Below are positions 1 through 11,000 of a DNA stretch of 64,000 bases, one piece after another. Position 1 is the stretch's first letter; every line of letters begins with the position of its first letter. The translations under genes and the position numbers were made by a program. Origin of the DNA: Burhinus oedicnemus. Lineage: Eukaryota > Chordata > Aves > Charadriiformes > Burhinidae. The stretch lies in the NCBI GenBank assembly GCA_008921705.1, contig VFFE01006098.1, positions 187,406-251,405 of the forward strand, given 5' to 3'. The notes under the pieces are model-generated. The model was given only the letters and a program-made list of their open reading frames with translations, had not been told where the DNA came from and did no database searches.

Positions 1-289
1 TAGGATAACAGTGATAGTTAAGAGATGTCTAGAACTGGCCATATACAAATAAATTTTAAAGGGATCTTGTAAAGCCACCTACTGTCTTGGTGGTGGGGAG
101 AATGATAGAAGACAGAGAGACTGAGAGACTGACTGCCTAGAGATGCACGGCAAAGGGACAAGATGCAAGTTGCAGGAAAAAGAAATCCAACTGTACTAAG
201 GAAGGAAAAATGCACCATGAGGGTGACTAAACACAGGAACAGGAGCACAGCAAGGTGCAATCACCATCTTCATGCTAAAAACCCTCACC
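1..289. other. Intergenic sequence, nothing recognised
   Basis: Mixed-composition non-coding DNA. One minus-strand open frame of 80 codons lies here, but it is hydrophobic low-complexity sequence with no recognisable domain and no splice context, so I do not call it. Confidence 0.6.
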
Positions 290-394
290 CTGAGCAACCT
301 GATCTGACTTTGAAGCTGGCTCTGCTTTGAGCAGGGATTGGACTGGAGACCTCAGAGGTACCTTCCAGCCTCAGTTATGTTATGATTCTGTGTA
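290..394 (+). mobile_element. CR1 LINE 3'-end fragment, plus orientation
   Basis: The sequence follows the usual CR1 3' end: 'gagcaacctgatct', then 'gcagggattggact', 'ccttccagcc', and finally 'tatgattctgtg', which resembles the terminal octamer tail. It is a 5'-truncated, diverged copy of about 105 bp with several substitutions and small indels relative to the younger copy at 62902-63075. It has no coding capacity. Confidence 0.8.
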
Positions 395-1591
395 ATGAGG
401 TGAAACCACTGATCAGTCGTTTCAAGGTAGATGCACTGAAGGCTTGACCCACCCTAATCAATAGACTGTCTTTAGTTCCTATTTGTACTGCATAGGTGGC
501 CTGAATCTGACCATATTACAAGCTGTATGATCATCAAACCAGCAGATAAAACCTTGACCAGTTTCTTTGCAGCCTTCTTGAAGCCACCTACAGCTAGCTC
601 AGCACTTTTTGTTAATTTGCTAAATGGTTCCCCACAACTTCTCTAGATGAGGCTGTAATTTCCTGCCTGGTTGCAGAGGACTTTCCCATCCAGGTCTCTT
701 CTCTGTGTTTCCATTGCCCTGTGGTCCATCAGAGACCATTTGAGGACAGCACCACAACCTTTGGTGCAGGGGGAAGCATGGAGATGGCAGAAAGTCCCCT
801 GACCCCGACCGATGAGTGATGCTGTTGCAATTCCAGCACTGCAGCAGGGATGGGTTTCCTGGGAAGAGGGAAGAGTTTCACCCTTGAGCTTTGAGGGAAG
901 AGTATTGGGGCTGCTCAGACATGGAAAAGGTACCACTTGGAGCAGGAACATGTGCGGTTATCTGCTACTCTGCAGCATCAACTTTCTGCCAGCACATGGA
1001 CTCACGTGGTGGATTTGAGATAAACTCAGGCTTTGGTTTCCTTGGTTGAACTGCTAAAGCCTGGGAGAGTTAAGAACACCACTCTGCAGGCAGAGAGATC
1101 TGGGGATGTAAAATTTATGAGGACATGTTGCTGCACACTAGTCTGACCAATACTTCTCAAGCCGGTATGTGTTTTCCCTGTCTCGCTCCCTGAAGAGCAA
1201 CATCATCTATTAATTAACCTAAATGGCTGAACACATGCTTTCCTCTTAGTGAATGAAAACCAAAACCAGATGACCCATGAATGAAAAATAAGGTGATGAC
1301 ATGCTCTGAGCAACATTGTTCCATGATAAACAGATACTGTCATGGCAGGATGGATTGTCTTATGATAAAAAATCAGGCCCAGGAGTGATGGACTTGGCTT
1401 GCAGACCCGGCTTTTGAGCAACCCTGATATGGGCTTAAATAAATCACTACAAGAAATCATCAGGGCTGAGAAAGGACCAGAATCCACAATGGCTGGGCAT
1501 CAAATGAGCATCATTCCCACCAGGTGACCATTAGCTTTGCATGATGAGTTTAGTGGCCTCCTTAGACTGGACAGGCTGCTTCAGTGAAGCT
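395..1591. other. Intergenic sequence, nothing recognised
   Basis: Open frames of 68-102 codons occur on both strands (643-951 minus, 812-1018 plus, 1203-1487 minus). They overlap each other, lack domains and show no exon-like splice boundaries. I see no RNA gene, and no repeat that I can identify. Confidence 0.5.
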
Positions 1592-1616
1592 GTCATAGGA
1601 TCATAGAATCATAGAA
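1592..1616 (-). repeat. CR1 terminal octamer tail
   Basis: Three to four copies of a 'catagaat'-like octamer (the first diverged to 'cataggat') mark the 3' terminus of the minus-strand CR1. On the element's own strand this reads as the ATTCTATG-type tail typical of CR1 instead of poly(A). It fixes the orientation and 3' boundary of the insertion. Confidence 0.85.
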
Positions 1617-1992
1617 TAGTTTGGGTTGGAAGGGACCTTTAAAGGTCATCTAGTCCAACCCACTTGCAGTTAGAAGCGACATCCTCCACTAGATCAGGTT
1701 GCTCAGAGCCCCGTCCAACCTGACCTTGAATGTTTCCAGGGATGGGGCATCTACCACCTGTCTGGGCAACCTGTGCCAGTGTTTCACCACCCTCATTGTA
1801 AAAAATTTCTTCCTTCTACCTAGTCTACATCTACCCTCTTTTAGTTTAAAAGCATTACCCCTTGTCCCATTGCAACAGGCCCTGAAAGCCCTTCATCCCC
1901 CAGGGGATGATGTATTGATACTGGGGTTTGCCCCAACCCAGGTGCAGGACCTTGTACTTGGCCTTGTTGAACCTCATGAGGTTCACACATGC

Positions 1993-2259
1993 TCACCTCT
2001 CCAACTTGTCCAGGTCCCTCTGGACAGCATCCCGTCCCTCAGGCCTGTCAACCACACCACTCAGCTTGGTGTCATCTGCAAACTTGCTGAGGGTACACTC
2101 CATCGCACTGTTTATGTCATTGATGAAGATATTAAACAGTACTGGTCCCAATACAGATCCCTGAGGGACACCACTTGTTACCAATCTCCATCTGGACATT
2201 GAGCTGTTGACCTTTGGATGCGACCATCCAACCAACTCCTCATCCACTGAACAGTCCAC
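1993..2259 (-). pseudogene. CR1 ORF2 remnant: reverse transcriptase catalytic part
   Basis: An 88-codon open stretch. It contains [19 protein letters not shown] and, about 15 residues later, FADDTKLSG. These are the RT finger/palm motif and the Asp-Asp catalytic motif of the CR1/Jockey group. In a functional element the domain copies CR1 RNA by target-primed reverse transcription. Here it is an isolated fragment: the preceding RT segment (2571-3029) is in a separate open frame, and the stretch between 2260 and 2570 still resembles CR1 but is broken. I infer it is not translated. Confidence 0.9.
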
Positions 2260-2570
2260 CTATCAAATCCCTCTCTCTCCAATTTAAAGAGAAGGATGTT
2301 GTGGGGGACCATATCAAAAGCCTTACAGAAGTCCAGATAGGTGACATCCGTAACTCTTCCGTTGTTCAGTAGTCACTCCATCACAGAAGGCCACTAGGTT
2401 GGTCAGGCAGGACTCGCCCTTGGTGGAGCCATGCTGGCTGTCTCAAATCACCGCCCCGTCCTCCACTTGCCTTAGCATAGCTTCTAAGAGGATTTGTTCC
2501 CTGACCTTCCCAGGCACAGAGGTGAGGCTGACAGGTCGGTAGTTCCCAAGGTACTCCTTTTTCTCTTTTT

Positions 2571-3029
2571 TCAGTCACCAGGGACTTCATCGGACTGCCA
2601 TGAATTTTCAAATATCATGGAGAATGGCTTGGCAACTCCATCAGCCACTTCCCGCAGGAGTCTGGGATGCATCTTGTCAGGTGCCATAGACTTATGTATG
2701 TTCAGGTTCCTCAGGTGGTCACAAGCCTCACCTTCTCTTACAGTGGGAGAGACTTTGCTCCCCCAGTCCCTGCCTTGCGGTCCATCCACCCAAGAGGTGC
2801 GGGGAGACAGGCTGCCAGTGAAGACTGAGGCAAAAAAACTGTTGAGTACATCAGCCTTCTCCTTATCCATTGTTACCACTTTGCCAGCCTTGCTTATCAG
2901 GGGGAAAATGCTTTCTTTGACCTTCCTTGTGTGGCTGACATACCTGTAGAAGCCCTTATTATTCTTTGCGTCCCTTGCCAAGTTCAGCTCCAGCTGTGCC
3001 TTGGCCTTCCTGACCCTAACCCTAGACAA
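2571..3029 (-). pseudogene. CR1 ORF2 remnant: linker and N-terminal reverse transcriptase region
   Basis: A 152-codon open stretch with the CR1-typical succession '[15 protein letters not shown]', then '[16 protein letters not shown]' and, near the end, '[17 protein letters not shown]'. These are the region between endonuclease and RT and the start of the RT fingers. The order relative to neighbours (endonuclease at higher coordinates, catalytic RT at lower coordinates) matches an intact minus-strand ORF2 that has since picked up frameshifts and stops. Confidence 0.9.
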
Positions 3030-3204
3030 GCAGGCAGCATCCCTATACTCTTCCCAGGATGCTGGTCCCTGCTTCCACTGCCTGTGCTTTTCCTTCTTGC
3101 CCTTTAGTTTGACCAGCAGGTGTTGACTCAGCCATGCCAGTCTCTTGCCTTCCTTTCCTGATTTCTTACACCCGTGCTCTATGGAAAGCGTCCCTAAAGA
3201 TCTG

Positions 3205-3681
3205 CTAGCGCTGTTCCGCTCCCTTGTCCCTGAGGACAGTTTCCCAGGGGATCCGACTAACTAACTCCTTGAACAGCTGGAATTTTGCTTTCCTAAAATT
3301 CAGTGTCCTGACTTTACTCTTTGCCTGACCTGTATCCCTCAGGACTGTGAACTCCACCAGTGTGCGATCACTGCAGCCCAGGCTACCTCCAATCTTGACA
3401 TCACTAACTAGCTCACTTGTGTTGGTGTCCATCAGGTCCAGTATCTCATCCCCTCTGGTAGGGCTGTCTATTACTTGGCTTAAGAAGTCATCCTCAATGC
3501 ATTTCGGGAGTCTCCGGGATTGCCTACAGCTCGCCATGCTACTTTTCCAGCAGACGTCGGGGTGGTTCAAGTCCCCCAGCAGGATGAGAGCCTGTGAGCA
3601 TGATGCCTCCTGTAGCTGGAGTAAGAAGGCTTTGTCAGTAGGCTCCCCTTGATTCGGCAGCCTGTAGTAGGCACGAACCAC
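3205..3681 (-). pseudogene. CR1 ORF2 remnant: C-terminal half of the APE-type endonuclease
   Basis: A 158-codon open stretch with 'LILLGDLNHPDVCW', the GDxN-type motif of the APE endonuclease fold, followed by the 'CSDRTLVEFTVL' segment that carries the SDH-like catalytic position. The usual His there is not evident (SDR), which may reflect decay or family variation. In a live element this enzyme nicks the target DNA. The open frame stops before 3716, where the N-terminal half continues in another frame. Confidence 0.88.
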
Positions 3682-3715
3682 CAGGTTCCCTTTGTTGCCT
3701 TGATCTCTTTAATTC

Positions 3716-3977
3716 TTACCCATAAGCTTTCAATCTGCTCGTGCTGTTCTTCAGAGACAGCTCTTCACGCTCTATCTGCTTCTTGACATAGAGGGCAATG
3801 CCTCCACCTCTCCTTCCTTGCCTGTCCCTTCTGAACAGCCTGTAGCCAACGATAGCCACACTCCAGTCATGGGATTCGTCCCACCAAGTTTCAGTAATGG
3901 CAACTAGGTCGTAGCTTTCTAGCAGTATGGTGGCTTCCAGCTCCTCCTGTTTGTGGCCCATGCTGTGTGCTGTTGTG
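3716..3977 (-). pseudogene. CR1 ORF2 remnant: N-terminal half of the endonuclease
   Basis: An open stretch of about 80 codons containing 'YDLVAITETWWDESHDW' and 'GYRLFRRDRQGRRGGG', which are highly characteristic of the CR1 endonuclease; the Glu of TETWW is the expected metal-binding residue. CR1-like residues (TAHSM) can be followed a few codons upstream of the first Met at 3961. This Met is therefore not a true start but an internal residue of the original ORF2. Confidence 0.9.
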
Positions 3978-3985
3978 AGTAATTG

Positions 3986-6900
3986 TCTCTTTTCCTGGTA
4001 ATACTGGGAGGATTTGGTGATAGAGACTGAACCCCTCCTTCCCCATAAAGTGCAGAGCCATGTTAGAAAGGCCAGGTGTGGGATGAACTGCTTGGACAGA
4101 GACTTTCTCTGCTGGCGAGTCCTTCAGGGACTTATCTATATGTAATATAAACTCATTTATATTGGGAATATTCCCTTCTGACCCACAGAAAGGGGTGACT
4201 GGTTCTTGGCATGGAGAAGAGCGCTGAGGCACAGCAGCCCGTGGCACTCCGTGCAAACCCTGGGAGATCAGATGTGCCATAAATTCCTAGCCCTCTACCT
4301 CAAGCCAGTCTGGCAGAGAGAACTTGCAGAGGAATTGGAAAGATTTGTCTTCAGATCATGCTGAATCCATCATTTTACTCCCATTACTTTGTTAATTGCT
4401 GTACCTGAAGATTGTGGAGGGAAAAGGAGCACTGGCGTAAGGATTTATACTCCAGCACTGCCTGCAGACATGCCAGTCCTTTCCTCTCTGCTCTCCATAG
4501 TTACTTGAGATACAAATATTTTGCTCAGGATTCATGATATGCCTTTGATGGATAGTCAGCAGGAGCGAGACCAGGATGATGCGACTGCTGCTCCCAAACT
4601 TTGAGCCATCTCTGACCCAGGCTGGGAGGTCATGACTGACCACAGTGACCCAAAATGTGCTGCCTGCCTGATCAGCCCCCGTGTGACAGCCCCATGGGAG
4701 GGACTACCCTCTTCAGAGCAGCACAGCCAGCCTGTCCTCTGTGGTCGTAGCCTCAGACGCTGCTGCAAATCCAGTTAATATTATTATTAATATTACTAAT
4801 AATTAGTAAGAGAGATTAAGCTGCCCTCACAGAGAGAAATATCTTCTTCCAGGGTAAGTATCCTCCTCCAGGATAATTTACAACTGTTTGCTTTCATGCC
4901 AACGGTCCCCTCTGGCGACCTCGCTAGCAGGAGGGGGCTTTACCAACCCCCTGAAAATCTCAGCCCCTGACTCCTGCATTATTCTTTGCAGTCGTGTCCT
5001 AAATCTGGGCTCGTCAGCTAGAGCCCCGACAGTTTGTGCAGCTCAGCAGGGAGGCAGGATAAATACTCCATCATTTCTATCACATTTCAGAGCCCCCAGG
5101 GCTGAGACTGGGCTATTAGGAGACAAGGCTTGGAGACAGGAAGCAAGAGGAAAAATTGCTGCCTCAGGGAGATACAGAGAATAATGAGGGAAAACAGCGA
5201 TATGGCTGATGGGTCTGCAACACAGGGTTCTGCTGGCATTGTCAATCTAAACATAGGCACAGATAACAGCCCTGTGCATGCTAGAGATAAATCCTCATCT
5301 GTGGGCTGCGTGGATGTGACACTGGATGTGGGACATGGGTGTAAGGGCAGAAGCCAGGAACTGTATCCTTTTAGCCGTACCAGGACATTGGGCTAAACCC
5401 GATGTGCAAGAACATTTCCAGTGAGAGGTTGTAGGAGGTCCCTCATCAGGAAAATCCGTGGTATCATGTACCACCATCTGCTTTCAAACCAAAAGCCTGT
5501 TTTTTGTGCTTAGAAAGGTCTATTAATACTTGTTCCCAGACACCAGGAAGGATGCTTTCTTCTGCGCAGCTCAGCGAGCCATAGGTGCTGTCATCGCTAC
5601 GTGGGTCTCCATCATGGGCTACTGCACAGAATCACTTTCAGGCATTTCAGGGCCTAGCCATCACTGGTGGCCCCCACCAGGGACACCTTGACACTGCCCC
5701 TTGCAAGACCTCCAGAACAATTGTGAGACATCCCACAGTAACCGCAGTTGCTCCATGGAGAAGGCTCTGCCTGTGCTGTCATTGGGACAAATATCCCAGA
5801 AACCCAGGACATTCCCACCAGTTTCTTTGGCTGAATGCATGTGAAATACACTCAACCCTGATGGTCAAGGATGCCAAGGGCAATGTGTGGGCCAGAGATG
5901 GGGAGGAAGATGGAGTCACCAGCACTTGCAGACACTCAGGGTTGGGAGAAACACATGAAGATGATCTTCAAGACAAGGAATTAAAAAACGAATCACAGGT
6001 CTTGTATTAAACCTGCAGTTAAGCTTTGGTAATTCCTGAGTCCAGGGTAGGAGAGGGTTAAGAGAAAGCTCCGAGCCAGGCCTTCGCTCTCTGACTACAT
6101 GGGATGCTCCCAAGGACGCTGAAATCTCCCCAGAAGGCCTCCTACCCTTTTGATCAGGCTCAAAAGAGAATGTCTCTCATCATTAAAGTCAATTCCTCCA
6201 GGATAGCAAGGAGGGGCATTTTCATGGCTGATTAGCTTTGTAAAGCTCAGGCCAATTCAGCTGTTATGGGGAGATATATTGCGCTCCTGTCTTGCAACAG
6301 CCAGCCCATTTGCCGAAGCAGGCAATCAGCAGAGTTCAGTGTGATGCATGGAGCAGGAGTCGCTGCACCAAAAACACTGCACTGGGGACTGAAGAACGTA
6401 ACAAAGCTTCAAAGCCGGATTTGAAGCTCTGAAGTTTCTTGCTTGTTGTCTTGGCTGTGGTTGCATGTTAGATGTTCAACCAAAGCTGAGGCCAGACCTG
6501 GGCGAATGCTATAACAGTGGGGCAGAGAAGTGAGGTACTAAGAAAATGTGCCCTAGAAAGCAAACTATAATTTCAATAATCTTTTCCTTTTCATTCCCTT
6601 CTTTTCCTCTTCCTTCTGGCTATGCCAGAAGGGAACCAAATCCCATACGACAAATTTCCACCTGGCCTCCCCATAGCACCTCTCATCCAGAAGCAGCTAA
6701 ACTGCACTTTGGGGCAGACAAGGGCTCTGCCAGATGCTGGGAGGCTGCAAAGGCAGTGGGAGATGATGCCTTCTCGAGGGTTTTTCCTGCTGCAAAAGGC
6801 TTTGTTCCCAGTTACTCATGCACTTGATTTCAACGCTGCATGAAAATCCCCTCCTCCAGCCAATGCTAAGAGAAACTGCCTGAACTTGTCTGTGGCTGGG

Positions 6901-7739
6901 GTCATCTGGGGAAGGTTAAGTGCAAGGCACAGAGGGACAGTCTCTTGTGTGCAAAATGGGGGATTTCTAGCTACCTGAGATGCTGTATCCTTGCTTTAGC
7001 AAGCTGTGAAGGAGAGGCAGTTGCTGGGGCTGTAGGCAGCTGGTGCAAGCTGGAGTAGACTTCAGCGTGCTCCCACTGGCATCGGGGAGCTAGGATGCAT
7101 CGAGAGTAATCAGGAGGAGACGGGAAAGCACAGAGCTTTATCCTGCCTCTGCAAGACCTTTTTCATCTTAGACTGAGTCAGACACCAGAAGCAGATTTAT
7201 AAGAAAAGCCATGGGACTGCAGCGCACGATGCACAGGTGAGCTGTGGCCTTCATGGAAAAGCTACTTGTGGGATTGATCCAGGCACTCAGTACAGAAATA
7301 GAGCAATGCTGGTGGGATGGACAAGTCCTCTGGGTTATTACAGGAGATGTGAGGGACACAGAAGATACCAGGGGGTCGTTTGTGAATGCTGGGTGCTGGC
7401 AGAGCCACTGGGATGCTCTCTGTGTATCTGGTCACCTGTAGCTTGGTCTAACTTGGCAGTGAAGAAGCTGGAAAGCAGAGAACTTCACAGGCCAATTTCT
7501 GGCCATCTGTGTGTTCTTGGTGCCGATTCTGTCCCCCTGTAGTGGGGACAGGCCAAAACGATGGTGACCTGAACTGCATCTGGGCTGAATTATCCCAACT
7601 CAGTGGCATGTGTTCAATGGCTTAAGGTAGCAAACACACAAGTCAGGTAGCAAACACACACAGGTCCTCTGCTCCAGCACTGATTTGCAGACCTAGTGAT
7701 GAAGACCACAGGTGCTGTGAAGAGCTTTTCCAGCCCATA
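3986..7739. other. Intergenic sequence without a supported gene
   Basis: Unique-looking DNA of moderate GC. It contains a short AT-rich tract ('ttaatattattattaatatta') near 4777-4800. The longest open frame (5585-6010 plus, 141 codons) has no recognisable domain and no splice or promoter context. A 20-bp-period duplication at 7625-7660 is listed separately. I cannot tell whether unannotated lncRNA exons lie here. Confidence 0.5.
7625..7660. repeat. Short tandem duplication, 20-bp period
   Basis: The 16-mer 'aggtagcaaacacaca' occurs at 7625-7640 and again at 7645-7660. It is a simple local duplication with no obvious function. Confidence 0.85.
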
Positions 7740-8000
7740 CTTCGAGCATTCTCAACAAGTGGTTGTCAACTCTGCACCTGGTCATCTCCAGTAATGTTGC
7801 TTCAGTGGCTTCTCCACCCATCTGGTATCAGAGCTTCATTACCCTGACCATGCCCTAAGAAATACTCCTCCACTTACTAACTTGAATCTCATTTGTTTCA
7901 ATTTAAGTTTGCATTTGTCCTGTTGACTGGGCCATGGAGGATATTTTCCCTCTGGGGACAAGGGCTGGCCACTGATCCGTGAATCCCATGGCTTCTCACC
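7740..8000 (-). mobile_element. Possible old, degraded CR1 fragment
   Basis: The segment 'aacttgaatctcatttgtttcaatttaag...ttgtcctgtt' near 7880-7925, preceded by 'ctaagaaatactcctcc', resembles the antisense CR1 3' region ('aagaaattcttcc...tctcccctctttcagtttaaa...cttgtcct') seen in the better copy at about 1800-1870. No terminal octamer tail survives. Boundaries are guesses, and it could be coincidental similarity. Confidence 0.4.
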
Positions 8001-11000
8001 CTAGGGACCTTGTTCACCACTATCTCCTAAGTGGAGTTTGGGCTCACATAACAGTACTAAGCCCTGGATGACAGAGGTTAAAACAAGTTAATTATCCCAG
8101 TGTCTACAAAGAGAGTTAATTTCCCTGAGAGCACCTGGCTCCTGAGTCACCCTCATCCAACCTCCTGCCTTGCCCCTTTATCAGCCATCAGCACTTCCTG
8201 CGCAGATGGGTGACTTTTACAGCGTCATCTCACACAAGGCAAATCCTGTAGAAACAGTCAGCAGAGCATTTAATCACCGTCTCCAAAGCGATGCTCATCC
8301 AAACACAAGACAAGCTCCCCTCCCTAAGCCCTTTTAATCCTTATGCCTCTAATGTGAGATACCAGGCTGAGGAAAATAACATCAGCAATCCCAGTTCTTG
8401 GATTAGGTATTCCCCAGCAGCTTCTGAAACTTTTCTAACCATCAGCCAGGAGTTCGTCATGCTCTGTGGGCTTGTGCAGAAGAAGAAGGTATTTTCCCAC
8501 CAGGAGAAAAAGAAGATAGAAATGGGAACAATATAATAACATCCGTCACAGAACAGCTCTTGCAGAAGTAACCACTCTCCAGGGCAGAGGACTCCCTAAA
8601 ATGGTGTCAGACATGCATTGATCACAGCATGGTACATGTGGGCAAATTAAGGAGTTTGGGATGTTAAAGCTATGGCAAAAGATGCAGAAAAGAGGTTTGC
8701 ATCTGGATATTTGCTGTAAAATACTTCCCCTTCACCTCTATTCTGACATTTTTATAAGACAATGTAAAAATTTTTATATTCAACAATGCCATTTGCAGTT
8801 TATTTAAGTAACAACAATCGAGCTTGCAGGCATTTCCTGGAGATAACCTTCTGGCGAGCAGTTTTCATGTTTTAACTGCTCATTAATCCCCCAGTGAATA
8901 TCCTGGTTTGACAGCGTTATCGAGACTGCTATATGATCACTGTTGAGACTACAATGCCATCACTTAATGGTAGGTTGTTATTTTTCAGCACTTAATTATA
9001 GTGGGGTGCTTGTTGTGTGTGGCTAAAATTACTCCACTGTAAAAATCCCTGGTTTTAACCCCCCATTCCCACTCATAACTCCCCATGTTGCCACCTCAGT
9101 TATTTCCCCCTCATGCTCCTCACTCCTTAGCTTGAGATCTGCATACAGGTGAATCATCTATTTTTTGCTATTTTTGCCCCAAAGGTAATCCATTCATTTC
9201 TCAGCAAAGGGAGAGTGAAAAAGATAATAAAAATAACAATAATTCATGGGTCTCATTATGAAAAAGAGCCACTTTACATGGTCATGAGGTTTCTATGCAA
9301 GACGAAGGGATGAAAGCTGGCCTGAGGGGTAAGGTTATTTATGGCACCTCTCCATAAGCATGTTGTGACTCCTCCATAAAGCATCGCTGCTGAGATTGTC
9401 TTCCCAGCTCATCCCAGCTCAAACACATTGCCCTTGTGACTCCATCCTTCCACTGCCTCGCAGTCCAAGCCTGCACCAAACAACAGCTCCTTCTTTTCGA
9501 GCCTCATTCCTTTCTCCGTGTAGCTGCACGCTTTTGCAAGCCCCAGAGTCTGACTTTTTTTTTCTGCTTTTTCCTTAACTCCCTCCCCAGTCTTGCCTGC
9601 AGAACTCCCCTCCGCTGCCTGGACGGCCACCTCTTGCTGAAGTCTGCAAAACACAGGCAGTCACAGCTTTTCAATTTTATGCTCATCATCCTGCCCACCT
9701 CCTTTGCCTGGCTCCTTCATTTGTGGAGTCCTGCTTGCCACTTGATTATGAGCTTTCTGCAGAAGGGATGCTTTGCTTTGCTTAACATCCCATGCACCAA
9801 ACCTCTAATCCTCACCCGAGGTCCTGACGACACTTAGATTATTTAATTGACACAGGAGAATAACTGAGATTTATAATCAAAATGGAAGTGAAGAAGAAAC
9901 AGTGTGAAAATTTTGAAATACCGATATGGAAATATGGAAAAAACACTAGAAGTTCAGCACATATTGTGTCCTTGGTGCAGGGGATGCTGGAGCACCGGAG
10001 CATTTTGGCCAGCAGGTATATGCATAAATCATGTTTGATAATGGAAAAACTGAATACTCTGTTTACCCACGAGAAACATGTTGATCTTGTTTAATACTAA
10101 TGCACTGTACATATTCTCATTATGAGATGCAATTCAATATTATTTTAAAGAAAATTTGTCATCATTAGTCAGTGAAAGTGCCCTGGTTACATAGGACCAT
10201 CTGAAGATATGTCAGGCTGGCAGACCCTGGTAGGGCACGTTTCTGTGTGGCAGCTTCAGCCAGTACCAGGACTGGTCATAAGCATATGGAGCATATGGTA
10301 GATTATAATATTCATGTACGTAAGTCTGCAACACGCTGAAGTGCAATGGTAGGCTCCAGGCCTGACAGACCACCACCACTGCATGCTGGCACGGCAGCTC
10401 TAGAGTCTCCCAGACCTTCTTCTCAGGAGCAGCCATTGAGCCCCCTTCCCTAGCTCCACACAGGCACATAACAGCTATCATGAGCTACCTCTGGCTTCTG
10501 TATCACCCATATGGGCTCACCTCCAGCTCACAGAGTGGGCAATGTTTGCTTTCAGTGACCAGTAACTGAGCAGAATGCTATGTCCCAGGTTTGTAACAGT
10601 GCCAGCCTTGCCATGGGACAGAGGATGGGCTAGAGACCTTCCAAGACCCCTTACAGCCATACAGTTTTAAGATTGTGTCTTGTAATTGCTTAGGAGCATA
10701 TGTAGATCCACAGCAGTGATCGTGCTTTATAGATAGAAACTTGTATTGGAGACACCATGCTCAAGAAAGTGTTCCTCAGAGTCCCCTGTTGCACAGGCAG
10801 AAGTTCCCACTGCCGCAGTGGTAGGACATTGCATGGCTAAAGCACCTGAGCAGCATAATCTGAGCCCAAACTCACTGGAGTTTGCAGCAACCGCTTTGAG
10901 GACTGCAGAGACCATGGTCTTCCAGCAAAGAGGACTCGTTACCAGCAGCCCAAGGCACTGCAGTGCTGAGATCTGAATCAGGAGCTCTGGAGCTCGGGCC

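Larger units (their letters stand above)
1592..3985 (-). mobile_element. Large 5'-truncated CR1 LINE, minus orientation
   Basis: A non-LTR retrotransposon copy of about 2.4 kb read on the minus strand. Its 3' end is at the left, where 'catagaatcatagaat' is the reverse complement of the CR1 terminal octamer array, followed by the conserved 'gggttggaagggacc' block. Moving rightwards (towards the element's 5' end) come the untranslated 3' region, the reverse transcriptase with a FADDT catalytic motif, the inter-domain region, and the endonuclease. The homology starts just upstream of the SMGHKQEELEA stretch of the endonuclease. No ORF1 is visible, so the copy is 5'-truncated. ORF2 is split over several frames, so the element is dead. 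It is longer than most avian CR1 copies, which are commonly only a few hundred bases. Confidence 0.95.

Noticed and set aside
1699..2202. 167-codon plus-strand open frame
   Set aside because: It is antisense to the minus-strand CR1 element, a shadow of the RT and 3' region.
3011..3026. 'gaccctaaccctaga' resembling telomeric repeats
   Set aside because: Only two units, and it lies within the CR1 coding remnant, where it encodes part of the linker region.
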